From assembly GCA_965230795.1 (NCBI GenBank), contig OZ246020.1:558001-622000 (forward strand): DNA of 64,000 bases. Reading direction: 5' to 3'. Each line of letters opens with the position of its first letter. Within the stretch, counting starts at the first letter, position 1. This stretch comes from PZPK01 sp965230795. GTDB lineage: Bacteria; Pseudomonadota; Gammaproteobacteria; Pseudomonadales; Oleiphilaceae. The position numbers and the translations under genes were made by a program. Below the pieces are notes generated by a model. That model made no database searches. It was not told the DNA's origin and saw only the letters and a list, made by a program, of their open reading frames with translations. Shown here piece by piece: positions 43,665 through 52,452 of the stretch.

Positions 43665-46304
43665 ATGAAGCTTTTGAAGAAAAAAAACGAAGTCGTTAAA
43701 GAGGTAAAGGCCAAGTCTGCTCCAAAAACCTCTGGCAGCGAAAAAAAAGCAACGAAACCTTCGGGAAAGAATCTTAACAGCTGGGTGATTCAGCCGGTAC
43801 TGGCAAGCCTGATTTTGATGGTCGGAGCCTATTTTTCTTTGGAGTTTATCTTTCTGCAGCCGGCGGAAGAAAACCACAAAGAGCAGACCAAGTCCCTGGT
43901 GGTATCGACTTACGCGAAAGCCCTCGAAACCCATGTAAATGCTCGCGTCGAACTGCTTTCGGCAATTGCTAAATCGGAGTCGGTAGCAGAGGCCATCGGA
44001 GACTCTGCCCAGAGCGTCAAAGCTATTCGCGGTTTACTGAGCGCAGTGCATGGTGATATTGAACAAATCTATATCCTTAAGGGCAATCAAATCGCGTCAG
44101 CTCGATCATTATTTCCTGACATGAGCTTTGCCAGTGTTGATCTGTTGCGGCGCATCATGGCTGGTGAAAAAGTGAAGCAGGAAGCGTTTTACCAGGAAAA
44201 AAATTGGGTATATCAGCTGGCTCAACCCATTCTTCCGAGCAATGCGACGGATAAAAATACTCCGCCGGTAGGCGTTGTGTTGGCGGTTTTCAACACCGAT
44301 GGATTAGCTCAGCAGTTGAACTCCGGAGGCAGTATTCCCGATGGCGAATTGGCGCTGCTTAATTCCTCGGAAGCAAATGCAAAAGTTATCGTAAAGCGAG
44401 GTAGCGGTGACGCCAGCAACGCGACTGTATTACCGTTGAAGTCGAGTTCATGGGCCTTGCGGTACACTCCTTCAGATATTGCATTCTCGGGGTTCAACCG
44501 GGTTCCGCTTTGGGGCGTGTTTGCAGGTGCAACCTTAGTGCTCTTACTTGCAATCATTTTGCTTTCCAGAGCCGCCATGCAGTCGCTTAAATCGGATCTG
44601 ATCAAGGCAACACAGACATTGCGTTTCATCATTTCTGAGGAAGGTCGTAAAGCCAAGGATATTCGTTTTACAGAAGTCCAAAGCCTATTGGCAGCGGCGG
44701 ATGCAAGCATGAAGGAAATCAAAGCCGCGATGAAAAAAGCGGCGACAAAGGCCGCCAGCGTGAAAACCGAAACAGATCAGCACAAGGCGACAGAAGAACC
44801 CTTATTTGAAGATGATTTGTTGGATCTGGATGAGTTGTCCACAGCTGATGATACCCATGATCCACTGGAACGAGATATCAATCAGGAGGAAGGAGAAGCA
44901 ATGGTTCAGGAAGTTGAGCAGTTGGATCTTGATGTACCCCAGTCAATATTCAGGGCATATGATATACGTGGTGTGGTGGATGAGACCCTGAATGAGGGGA
45001 TTGTCGAATTGATTGGTAAAGCATTGGCGTCAGAGGCATTGGCCCAGGGCCAAACGACCCTGTGTGTAGGCTATGATGGTCGGCTTTCCAGCGTGGATTA
45101 TTGTGAGGCGATTACCCGTGGTATTGTCAGCACCGGAGCCAATGCAATCATTGTTGGACAAGTGCCAACTCCAGTGTTGTATTTTGCTGCACATCATCTT
45201 GAAACGGGCACCGGTGTCATGATTACCGGTAGCCATAATCCCAGTAATTACAATGGCTTCAAAATGATGATCGGTGGCAGCACTTTGTCGGGTGATGACA
45301 TACAGAAGCTATACAACCGCATTATTCTGCAGGATTTCGCTTCGGGTCAGGGTGCACGTTCGCAGCAGCCGGTAGATCGGGATTATCTGGATACCATTTT
45401 AAATGATATCGCGGTGGCGGCCCCTCTTAAGGTTGTGGTTGATGCGGGCAACGGTGTCGCAGGAGAGCTGGCACCGGCTCTTATCGAAGAGCTGGGATGT
45501 GAGGTCATCCCTCTGCATTGTGAGATAGATGGTACGTTCCCCAACCACCATCCTGATCCCGGTAAGCCTGAGAATCTCCAAGACCTGATTGCAGCGGTTG
45601 CCGAACATGAGGCGGATATTGGGCTTGCCTTTGATGGTGATGGTGACCGGGTTGGAGTTGTCACCAACACTGGAAAGATTATTTGGCCTGATCGACTCTT
45701 GATGCTGTTTGCCAAGGACGTCGTGTCGCGCAACCCTGGTGCTGATATTATCTTTGACGTCAAGTGTTCCCGCCGTCTTAACGGTTTGATAACCGGTTAC
45801 GGTGGACGCCCCATTATGTGGAAAACCGGACATTCCCTGATCAAGGCCAAGATGAAAGAGACCGGTGCCTTATTGGCGGGTGAGATGAGTGGCCATATCT
45901 TCTTCAAGGAGCGCTGGTACGGTTTTGATGACGGCTTGTACAGTGCTGCACGTTTATTGGAAATACTTGGAATTGACGATCGCAGTTCCGAAGACGTCTT
46001 CGCAAGTTTTCCGGAGGACGTCAGCACACCCGAAATCAATATTGCGGTGACGGATGAAAACAAGTTTTCGATTATCGAAAGGCTGTGTGAAACCAAGGAT
46101 CAGTTTCAGGACGCCAATGTGTCGACAATCGATGGTCTTCGCGTCGATTTTGAAAATGGTTGGGGCTTGTGTCGCGCTTCCAACACCACGCCCATGTTGG
46201 TATTGAGGTTTGAAGCAGATGACGAAGCTGCCTTACAGCAGATAAAAGAAAAGTTCAGACAGCAGTTACTGGCGGTTGAACCGGGTCTTCAGGTAGATTT
46301 TTAA
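43665..46304 (+). CDS. algC: Long membrane-anchored phosphomannomutase/phosphoglucomutase
   Basis: The C-terminal half (about residues 425-879) is a complete phosphohexomutase with the catalytic phosphoserine at Ser523 in TGSHNPSNYNGFK, the metal loop DGDGDR, and the sugar loop GEMSGH. It interconverts mannose- and glucose-phosphates for exopolysaccharide and lipopolysaccharide sugars. The N-terminal 420 residues add a Lys-rich tail, a membrane helix (about 42-62), a periplasmic segment (about 65-275) and a second helix (about 280-302), followed by a coil rich in Ala and Lys. Pseudomonas AlgC is also annotated in long form. The extension looks like a sensor domain and could place the enzyme at the membrane. 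The ribosome site AAAGGAAG precedes the ATG. Confidence 0.95.
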   Translation: MKLLKKKNEVVKEVKAKSAPKTSGSEKKATKPSGKNLNSWVIQPVLASLILMVGAYFSLEFIFLQPAEENHKEQTKSLVVSTYAKALETHVNARVELLSAIAKSESVAEAIGDSAQSVKAIRGLLSAVHGDIEQIYILKGNQIASARSLFPDMSFASVDLLRRIMAGEKVKQEAFYQEKNWVYQLAQPILPSNATDKNTPPVGVVLAVFNTDGLAQQLNSGGSIPDGELALLNSSEANAKVIVKRGSGDASNATVLPLKSSSWALRYTPSDIAFSGFNRVPLWGVFAGATLVLLLAIILLSRAAMQSLKSDLIKATQTLRFIISEEGRKAKDIRFTEVQSLLAAADASMKEIKAAMKKAATKAASVKTETDQHKATEEPLFEDDLLDLDELSTADDTHDPLERDINQEEGEAMVQEVEQLDLDVPQSIFRAYDIRGVVDETLNEGIVELIGKALASEALAQGQTTLCVGYDGRLSSVDYCEAITRGIVSTGANAIIVGQVPTPVLYFAAHHLETGTGVMITGSHNPSNYNGFKMMIGGSTLSGDDIQKLYNRIILQDFASGQGARSQQPVDRDYLDTILNDIAVAAPLKVVVDAGNGVAGELAPALIEELGCEVIPLHCEIDGTFPNHHPDPGKPENLQDLIAAVAEHEADIGLAFDGDGDRVGVVTNTGKIIWPDRLLMLFAKDVVSRNPGADIIFDVKCSRRLNGLITGYGGRPIMWKTGHSLIKAKMKETGALLAGEMSGHIFFKERWYGFDDGLYSAARLLEILGIDDRSSEDVFASFPEDVSTPEINIAVTDENKFSIIERLCETKDQFQDANVSTIDGLRVDFENGWGLCRASNTTPMLVLRFEADDEAALQQIKEKFRQQLLAVEPGLQVDF

Positions 46305-46313
46305 GAGAAAAGA

Positions 46314-47222
46314 ATGAGTTTAGAAAAAGAAGCCGCGATCCAGGTCGCGTCAGTCCTGAATAAGGCCTTGCCTTATATTCAGCGCTTTGCCGGAAGTACT
46401 ATTGTTATCAAGTACGGCGGCAACGCCATGGAAAATGAGGAATTGAAAAACAGCTTTGCGCGCGATGTCGTATTGATGAAAGCGGTGGGTATCAACCCCA
46501 TTGTCGTGCATGGTGGTGGACCTCAGATTGGGGATTTGCTGAACCGGCTTAATATTGAGAGTCATTTTGTCGATGGAATGCGAGTCACTGACAGCCAAAC
46601 CATGGACGTCGTGGAAATGGTTCTGGGAGGGCTCGTCAACAAGGAAATCGTAGCACTGATCAACCGCAATGGTGGTAAGGCGATTGGCTTGACGGGCAAG
46701 GATGCGAACTTCATTGAAGCGACCAAACTGGAAGTAAAAAGCTCATCTCCTGAGATTCAGAAATCCGAGATTATTGATATTGGCCATGTAGGTGAAGTAT
46801 CGAAGGTGAATGCACAGGTAATCGATATGTTGACCCGTAGTGACATGATCCCTGTGATTGCGCCGATTGGCGTAGGTGCTGACGGCTCTTCATACAATAT
46901 CAATGCAGATTTGGTTGCTGGCAAGGTTGCTGAAGAGCTGGGTGCGGAAAAATTGATTTTGCTGACGAATATTGCCGGTCTTCAGGATAAGCAAGATCAG
47001 GTGCTAACAGGACTAACCACCAGTCAGGTCGACGCCCTGATTGCTGATGGGACCATATATGGAGGGATGTTGCCAAAAATCCACTGTGCTCTTAGTGCAG
47101 TGAATCATGGCGTCAAAAGCGCGCATATTATTGATGGCAGGGTGAACCATGCGACCTTGCTGGAAATATTCACGGATGAGGGTGTTGGGACCCTTATTAC
47201 TAACACAGGTTTGCCGCAGTAA
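46314..47222 (+). CDS. argB: Acetylglutamate kinase
   Basis: ArgB phosphorylates N-acetylglutamate in arginine synthesis. The 302-residue product has IVIKYGGNAM (ATP and substrate Lys), VHGGGPQIGDLL, DGMRVTD, and the C-terminal ADGTIYGGMLPKIHCAL. An N-terminal helix of about 25 residues before the core is typical of arginine-sensitive, hexameric kinases, so feedback inhibition is likely. It is 10 bp after algC and forms the last gene of the coaBC-dut-algC-argB run. argE and argA lie about 2.7 kb further on. Confidence 0.97.
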   Translation: MSLEKEAAIQVASVLNKALPYIQRFAGSTIVIKYGGNAMENEELKNSFARDVVLMKAVGINPIVVHGGGPQIGDLLNRLNIESHFVDGMRVTDSQTMDVVEMVLGGLVNKEIVALINRNGGKAIGLTGKDANFIEATKLEVKSSSPEIQKSEIIDIGHVGEVSKVNAQVIDMLTRSDMIPVIAPIGVGADGSSYNINADLVAGKVAEELGAEKLILLTNIAGLQDKQDQVLTGLTTSQVDALIADGTIYGGMLPKIHCALSAVNHGVKSAHIIDGRVNHATLLEIFTDEGVGTLITNTGLPQ

Positions 47223-47295
47223 AATAGAACATTTATTCCTCATGGAGAGCGGCTAGAGTTTCTACCTGCGCAAAAGGCTCTATCAAATAGAAGGC

Positions 47296-48357
47296 TTAAA
47301 TAAATGCCTCGTTGGAGCCATTTTGTTTTTGTATGGCCTTCTCTCCAATTACCCTGTTTCTACCCTGTTTTTTTGCTTCGTACATGCAGGCATCGGCGCG
47401 TCTGATAAGTTCTTCTGCGTTTTCACCGTATTGGTAGCAGGCAACACCGATGGAAATGGTAATCGTGCCCAGCTGAATTTTTTCTGCGCTGTCCGACAAG
47501 GTCTGTTTTGCGAGGCGTTCGCGTATGTTTTCCGCAACAGCCATGGCGCCGTCATAGTCCGTTTCAGGCAATAGAATGGCAAATTCTTCGCCTCCGAAAC
47601 GTGACACAGAATCACTGCCTTTGACATTTTTCTTCAACAAGGTGGCGACGAAGCGCAATACCTTGTCGCCGATCATGTGGCCAAAGCGATCGTTAAACTG
47701 TTTGAAGTGGTCAATGTCCAGCATAAGCAATGAGAGTGGCTTGCTGTCCATCTTCGAGGTAGAGATCTGGTTTTCGATTTCCATGTCGAACGCGCGACGA
47801 TTACTTACTTTGGTCAAGGAATCCGTGGTGGCTTCGGAGTTGAGTCTTGCGACTTCAGCTCTCAGTTTTTTCATTTCCGTTGCCATCTCTTCAAGCGTTG
47901 ACTGCATTGCTTGGGTTGCGTCCTCGCGTTTCCTGGTCTCTTCCATCAATTCAGAAAGCAGGGATTTGATGTCTGAGATGTCATTGACACTGCCTACCTG
48001 ATTGCTGACATGGGCCAGCGTTTGGGCGTAGTGGCTCAGTCCCGCACCTTCATCCCCAATTTTCGACAGAAAATCGTTAATAATTTCGCGAACGCTTTCG
48101 CTGAGTTCGTTGACGGCTGCTTCGCGGGCACTTGCAATATATCGGGTATAGAGTTCGCGATGAATTTCCTGTGTAAAGGAAGAGCTTTCTGAATCAAGCT
48201 GATTGATGGCCTTGACGAGATCCGCGTTGCGGCCGTTCACATATTCATACCAGACAGCGTAGTTTTCCGGCGTGGTTGCAATATTGCGCTTGCTCATTTC
48301 CGGCAACGTTTGCTTCAACAACGAAACGGCTCGGGAAAGGTCATTGCTATCAGTCAT
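47296..48357 (-). CDS. Diguanylate cyclase, cytoplasmic, GGEEF type
   Basis: This 353-residue protein has no membrane helix. An alpha-helical N-terminal region (about 1-180) holds a coiled coil near 125-180 and likely drives dimerisation. The GGDEF domain (about 183-345) has an intact FGGEEF active site and the metal Asp in LMLDIDHFKQFND, so it should make cyclic-di-GMP. The inhibitory RxxD site is changed to KGSD, so product feedback may be lost. I set the start at 48357 (MTDSNDLS), preceded by AGGAG; the frame is open further upstream but lacks a ribosome site. It is convergent with argB. Confidence 0.9.
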   Translation of the reverse strand: MTDSNDLSRAVSLLKQTLPEMSKRNIATTPENYAVWYEYVNGRNADLVKAINQLDSESSSFTQEIHRELYTRYIASAREAAVNELSESVREIINDFLSKIGDEGAGLSHYAQTLAHVSNQVGSVNDISDIKSLLSELMEETRKREDATQAMQSTLEEMATEMKKLRAEVARLNSEATTDSLTKVSNRRAFDMEIENQISTSKMDSKPLSLLMLDIDHFKQFNDRFGHMIGDKVLRFVATLLKKNVKGSDSVSRFGGEEFAILLPETDYDGAMAVAENIRERLAKQTLSDSAEKIQLGTITISIGVACYQYGENAEELIRRADACMYEAKKQGRNRVIGEKAIQKQNGSNEAFI

Positions 48358-48588
48358 TTTTCGCGGTTTTCTCCTGGATCTACGTGGGTATGTAGATAGG
48401 GTAATGCTTACTTCAGATACATGGATGAGAGGCGCAGTATTTTTGATTGCGCACAAATGAGTTATAGCAGACTTTTGGGGCAGGCGGAATGAGAAATCTT
48501 TCCAGGCAATACAGGCGGTAAGTTTGGCCAACTTTGCTATAGTTTTTAATGGGTTTCTTTATTCGTTTGACCGGGACACGGCTGCTCC

Positions 48589-49875
48589 ATGAAAAAAACC
48601 ATATTGGTGGTTGGCTTTCTTGCTTTTATCGCTTACGTCGGTTCGAAGGCCTTTGTAGCGCTATTCGGCTACCAATCTATTGAAAAGTATAAGATTTTTG
48701 TGCAGCCTGATGCCGCTGTCAGTTACTCCTGGCTGTCATCTGATCTCGGTGGTGTGCTGGAAATTCATGATCTGGTGATAACGCCCTACAAGTTAAAGCG
48801 AACCTATTATATTGATCGGGTGCGTCTGTATTTTGAGGATTATCCCCGGATGCTGATAGGCCTTTTAATGCTTAAAGATGGTGACTGGTCGCCGGTCAAG
48901 CGTTTCCAGATGGAAGGAGTAAGGGCGCCCCTCGAAGGACGCGACCTGGAAGAGTTTCTCGCCTTGGAGTTTGGCAAGGAGTTTGAAGTGCCGCTTGGTC
49001 TTTATGCTTGTGGAACCCACCGGCGCGTAAATCATGAAGTGCTCTCTGATATGGGCATCAATGAGTTGCATGCAGATTGGGATATTGCGTTGGATACCGG
49101 CGAACGTGGTGAACGCGTCAGCGTGTCCATGGGGCTGAATATGCATGAGCTCGGTAAGCTTGAGTCCCTGGCCTCCATACAGCTGCCCGCTCAGAAGTTT
49201 GAAGGCGTGCAAGCCTTGATCGATGGTCTCAAACTGTACTCTCTGCAGGTTTCTCATGTGGATTCGGGTTATTTTCGGCGCTTAAGCAATTATTGCGGCG
49301 GCTTGTCAGGACTGGAACGGGATGATTTTGCTTTGATGGCAGCGCAGGGGTGGCAACAATCGATGCGCGCTCATGGCCTGGTGCCAGGGGCGGGACTGAT
49401 CGGTCTCTATCAGGACTACCTCCGCCTGGGTGGCACTGTAACGATTTCGGCTCAGGATCAATCGGGCCTGGGCTTCCGTGACTTCTCTGAATTAATCGGG
49501 CAAAACCTGGTCGAGCGCCTGAATATCCAAGCCAGTATTAATGGCAGGTCTGTGGCCCTTTCTCAGCTTCAGGTCCAGGAGGACTATTTCGTACAACGAA
49601 ACGCACCGCCACCCGTTCCTGCATCTGATAAGAATGCTGATATGGAAGCAGAAACTCCTGTCGTGGAAAAAGCTTTTCGCGACACGGCGTTGGACCAACT
49701 GGAAAACTACCTCGGCTATCGCGTCAATGTAACGTCGTTGGAGGGCAAGGAAATTTCAGGGCTGATAGACAAGATCGAGAAGCAAACCCTGACAATTGCA
49801 CAGCCCCTTCAGGGCGGTAGCGTTGCCTTTTCTATTCGGTTGGAAGAAATTGGTATCGTGGAAGTCTGGCGCTGA
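48589..49875 (+). CDS. Unknown membrane-anchored protein coupled to argE
   Basis: I do not recognise this 428-residue protein. It starts with a membrane helix (about 5-25), so most of it is probably periplasmic. Residues 30-310 look like a mixed alpha/beta domain with GLYACGTHR near 136-144. A Pro-rich linker (about 335-360) leads to a C-terminal segment (about 372-428) whose short beta pattern, LGYRVNVTSLEGKEISGLI onward, resembles an Sm/SH3-like barrel. The stop codon overlaps the argE start by 1 base (TGATG), and argE overlaps argA the same way, which suggests one operon and linked translation. No arginine-related motif was seen. Confidence 0.65.
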   Translation: MKKTILVVGFLAFIAYVGSKAFVALFGYQSIEKYKIFVQPDAAVSYSWLSSDLGGVLEIHDLVITPYKLKRTYYIDRVRLYFEDYPRMLIGLLMLKDGDWSPVKRFQMEGVRAPLEGRDLEEFLALEFGKEFEVPLGLYACGTHRRVNHEVLSDMGINELHADWDIALDTGERGERVSVSMGLNMHELGKLESLASIQLPAQKFEGVQALIDGLKLYSLQVSHVDSGYFRRLSNYCGGLSGLERDDFALMAAQGWQQSMRAHGLVPGAGLIGLYQDYLRLGGTVTISAQDQSGLGFRDFSELIGQNLVERLNIQASINGRSVALSQLQVQEDYFVQRNAPPPVPASDKNADMEAETPVVEKAFRDTALDQLENYLGYRVNVTSLEGKEISGLIDKIEKQTLTIAQPLQGGSVAFSIRLEEIGIVEVWR

Positions 49876-51077
49876 TGGCCCAACTAAAAGCGCACGCTCT
49901 TCCTGGGCTGGTCACCTTGTTATCGCAACTAGTCTCGACCTCTTCCATAAGTTCTCCGTCGCCTGAGTGGGATCAGGGTAACACCGAGATTATTCATCTG
50001 TTGGCGTCCTGGTTTGAGGAAATGGGATTTTCAGTGGATGTACAGATGGTTCCCGGGAAAACCAACAAGGCGAATATGATCGCTACCCTGGGTAAAGGAC
50101 CGCATGGTTTAGTGCTTTCCGGCCATAGCGATACGGTGCCCTTTGATCAGAGCAAGTGGCAGTCTGATCCTTTTATTCTTCAAGAACGGGATCATAGGCT
50201 TCATGGACTGGGTAGCTGTGACATGAAGGGCTTTTTCGCTCTGATTGTCGAGGCGTTGCGCGGTCTGGATCGACAAACCTTTGCCCAGCCACTGATCGTG
50301 TTGGCGACGGCTGACGAAGAAAGCACTATGTCCGGTGCCAGAGCCCTGGCCAAAGCCGGAAGCATCTCGGCGAGAGCTGCAGTGATTGGCGAGCCAACGG
50401 GGCTCAAGCCTATCCGTATGCATAAAGGCGTCATGATGAATGTGGTTCGAGTGACGGGAAAAAGCGGGCATTCGTCCAATCCCGCTCTGGGAGTGAATGC
50501 GATCGAAGGTCTTCACCATGTGATTGCAGCCTTGATGGATTATCGCAAACGTATTCAAAGCAGGTTCCAGAATACGCTGTTTACGGTATCATCTCCGACC
50601 ATGAATTTTGGTAGGGTTCATGGTGGCGATAGCCCAAATCGAATCTGTGGGCATTGTGAGCTGAGTTTTGATTTGAGGCCGCTGCCAGGGATGTCTGTGG
50701 AATCCTTGTATCACGAGATAGGCGGCTTTCTCGGCGAATTGGCGAGAAAACATGATCTGGAGATTCAATTGTTGCCCCTTATCGACCCGGTACCACCATT
50801 CGAAACGGCTGCTGACGCCGAGCTGGTTAGGGTTTGTGAATCGCTAACGGGGTTTGATGCGGAAGCCGTGGCCTTTGCCACGGAGGCACCCTTGTTACAG
50901 TCACTGGGTATGGAGACCATTGTGTTGGGAGCTGGATCTATTGATCAGGCCCATCAGCCAAATGAATTCCTGGCACTTGACCAGATCCAACCGATGACGG
51001 GTATTCTGCAGTCCCTGATTAGTCAGTACTGCATTAATGTAAAAGAAGGTCCCGTCAATAAACTATCAAGGCAATAA
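49875..51077 (+). CDS. argE: Acetylornithine deacetylase
   Basis: ArgE is a zinc-dependent M20 peptidase-like enzyme that removes the acetyl group from N-acetylornithine. The 400-residue product shows the metal ligands in LSGHSDTVPFD (about residue 75), GSCDMKGFFALI (about 113), the catalytic Glu pair in TADEESTMSGA (about 147), and the C-terminal His in GSIDQAHQPNEF (about 357). Its start overlaps the upstream gene stop by one base and its stop overlaps argA. The linear acetyl pathway (ArgE plus a non-recycling ArgA) is therefore encoded as a pair. Confidence 0.95.
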   Translation: MAQLKAHALPGLVTLLSQLVSTSSISSPSPEWDQGNTEIIHLLASWFEEMGFSVDVQMVPGKTNKANMIATLGKGPHGLVLSGHSDTVPFDQSKWQSDPFILQERDHRLHGLGSCDMKGFFALIVEALRGLDRQTFAQPLIVLATADEESTMSGARALAKAGSISARAAVIGEPTGLKPIRMHKGVMMNVVRVTGKSGHSSNPALGVNAIEGLHHVIAALMDYRKRIQSRFQNTLFTVSSPTMNFGRVHGGDSPNRICGHCELSFDLRPLPGMSVESLYHEIGGFLGELARKHDLEIQLLPLIDPVPPFETAADAELVRVCESLTGFDAEAVAFATEAPLLQSLGMETIVLGAGSIDQAHQPNEFLALDQIQPMTGILQSLISQYCINVKEGPVNKLSRQ

Positions 51078-52399
51078 TGGACAGTAATATCGCATTTAAA
51101 AATTGGGTGAACTGGTTTCGACAGGCGTCGCCCTACATCAATGCCAACAGAAATCAGACGCTGGTCCTTGCTCTGAGTGGCGACGCACTCAGGCACGAGA
51201 ACCTTGAAAATATTGTTCATGACCTGGCCTTACTGAACAGTTTGGGTGTGCGTTTGATCGTTGTATTTGGCGGTCGGCCGCAGATTGATGAACTGCTGAC
51301 TCGCCATAATATCGCGGCAAGATTCCATCAGGGTTTACGTATTACTGATGATGAAGTGTTACCGCACGTGCTGGAAGCATATGGCAGGTTGCGAGCAGAG
51401 CTTGAAGTAAAACTTTCCATGGGAGTGGTGAACTCGCCGATGCATGGTGCCCGCATCAAACTCGTCAGTGGGAATTTCGTCGTTGCCAAGCCTATTGGCG
51501 TGCTGGAGGGGGTTGATTTCGGCCACACCGGGCATGTCCGTCGGATTGATCATGAGTCAATCCAAGCGCATTGCCGCAACAATGCCATCGTGCTGATTCC
51601 GGCGCTGGGGTATTCGATGGCCGGAGATATCTTTAATCTCAGCTATGAAGAACTGGCCGCTGAAGTTGCGATTCATTCGGGTGCCGACAAGATCGTTTTT
51701 ATGGGCTCCGGCAATGGTCTGTTCGATGCCGGAGGAGAGCAGGTGCACGAGCTGCGTCTGGATGAGCTGGAGCGCATGCTGGAAACCCTCTGTCCTGAAA
51801 ATGATACGGAAATAAGAAATCAGCTCCGCGCCTGTGCACACGTCTGCCAACACGGTGTATCGAGGGCCTATCTGTTGAGTTATTGTCGGGATGGTGCGCT
51901 ACTGGAAGAACTCTTTACTCGGGATGGCTCGGGGACCTTGATCAGTGCGGACGAATACGATGAAATTCGTTCAGCTCAACTCGAAGATGTTAATGGTATC
52001 CAGGAACTGATTTTGCCTCTTGAAGAACAGGGGTATTTGGTGCGACGTTCCCGAGAGCGCCTGGAAACGGATTTGGACTACTTTCTCGTCGATGTGCGCG
52101 ACAATGCCATCATAGGGTGTGCGGGTTTATATCCTTTTCCTGCAGATGAGGCGGGAGAATTGTCCTGCTTTGCCGTGGCAGATGCCTATCGACGCAAGGG
52201 CAGGGGAGATCGCCTTTTGGAAGCAATTGTTGCGCGCGCCAGAGCCCAGAACCTGAAGCGGCTGTTTGTTTTGACCACCAAGACAGAACAGTGGTTCAAG
52301 GAGCGGGGTTTTGAAGTGGCCGCCGTAGAGAGCCTCCCTGGTGAAAAGTCCTATAACCGTGATCGAAACGCCAAGGTTCTGGTTAAAGCATTGGGCTAG
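51077..52399 (+). CDS. argA: N-acetylglutamate synthase
   Basis: ArgA makes N-acetylglutamate from glutamate and acetyl-CoA, the first step of arginine synthesis. The 440-residue product has an N-terminal kinase-like domain (about 10-285) with VVFGGRPQIDELL and HLG-like substrate loops, and a C-terminal GNAT acetyltransferase (about 295-438) with DAYRRKGRGDRLLEAI for acetyl-CoA. The kinase-like domain senses arginine in relatives. The translation start overlaps argE by one base. Having both ArgE and ArgA suggests no ornithine acetyltransferase recycling is needed, as in E. coli. Confidence 0.95.
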   Translation: MDSNIAFKNWVNWFRQASPYINANRNQTLVLALSGDALRHENLENIVHDLALLNSLGVRLIVVFGGRPQIDELLTRHNIAARFHQGLRITDDEVLPHVLEAYGRLRAELEVKLSMGVVNSPMHGARIKLVSGNFVVAKPIGVLEGVDFGHTGHVRRIDHESIQAHCRNNAIVLIPALGYSMAGDIFNLSYEELAAEVAIHSGADKIVFMGSGNGLFDAGGEQVHELRLDELERMLETLCPENDTEIRNQLRACAHVCQHGVSRAYLLSYCRDGALLEELFTRDGSGTLISADEYDEIRSAQLEDVNGIQELILPLEEQGYLVRRSRERLETDLDYFLVDVRDNAIIGCAGLYPFPADEAGELSCFAVADAYRRKGRGDRLLEAIVARARAQNLKRLFVLTTKTEQWFKERGFEVAAVESLPGEKSYNRDRNAKVLVKALG

Positions 52400-52452
52400 A
52401 GCAGGGTGAATTGTTTTCAGGGAACACCATTTAAAAGAGTATAGGTAAAAGT

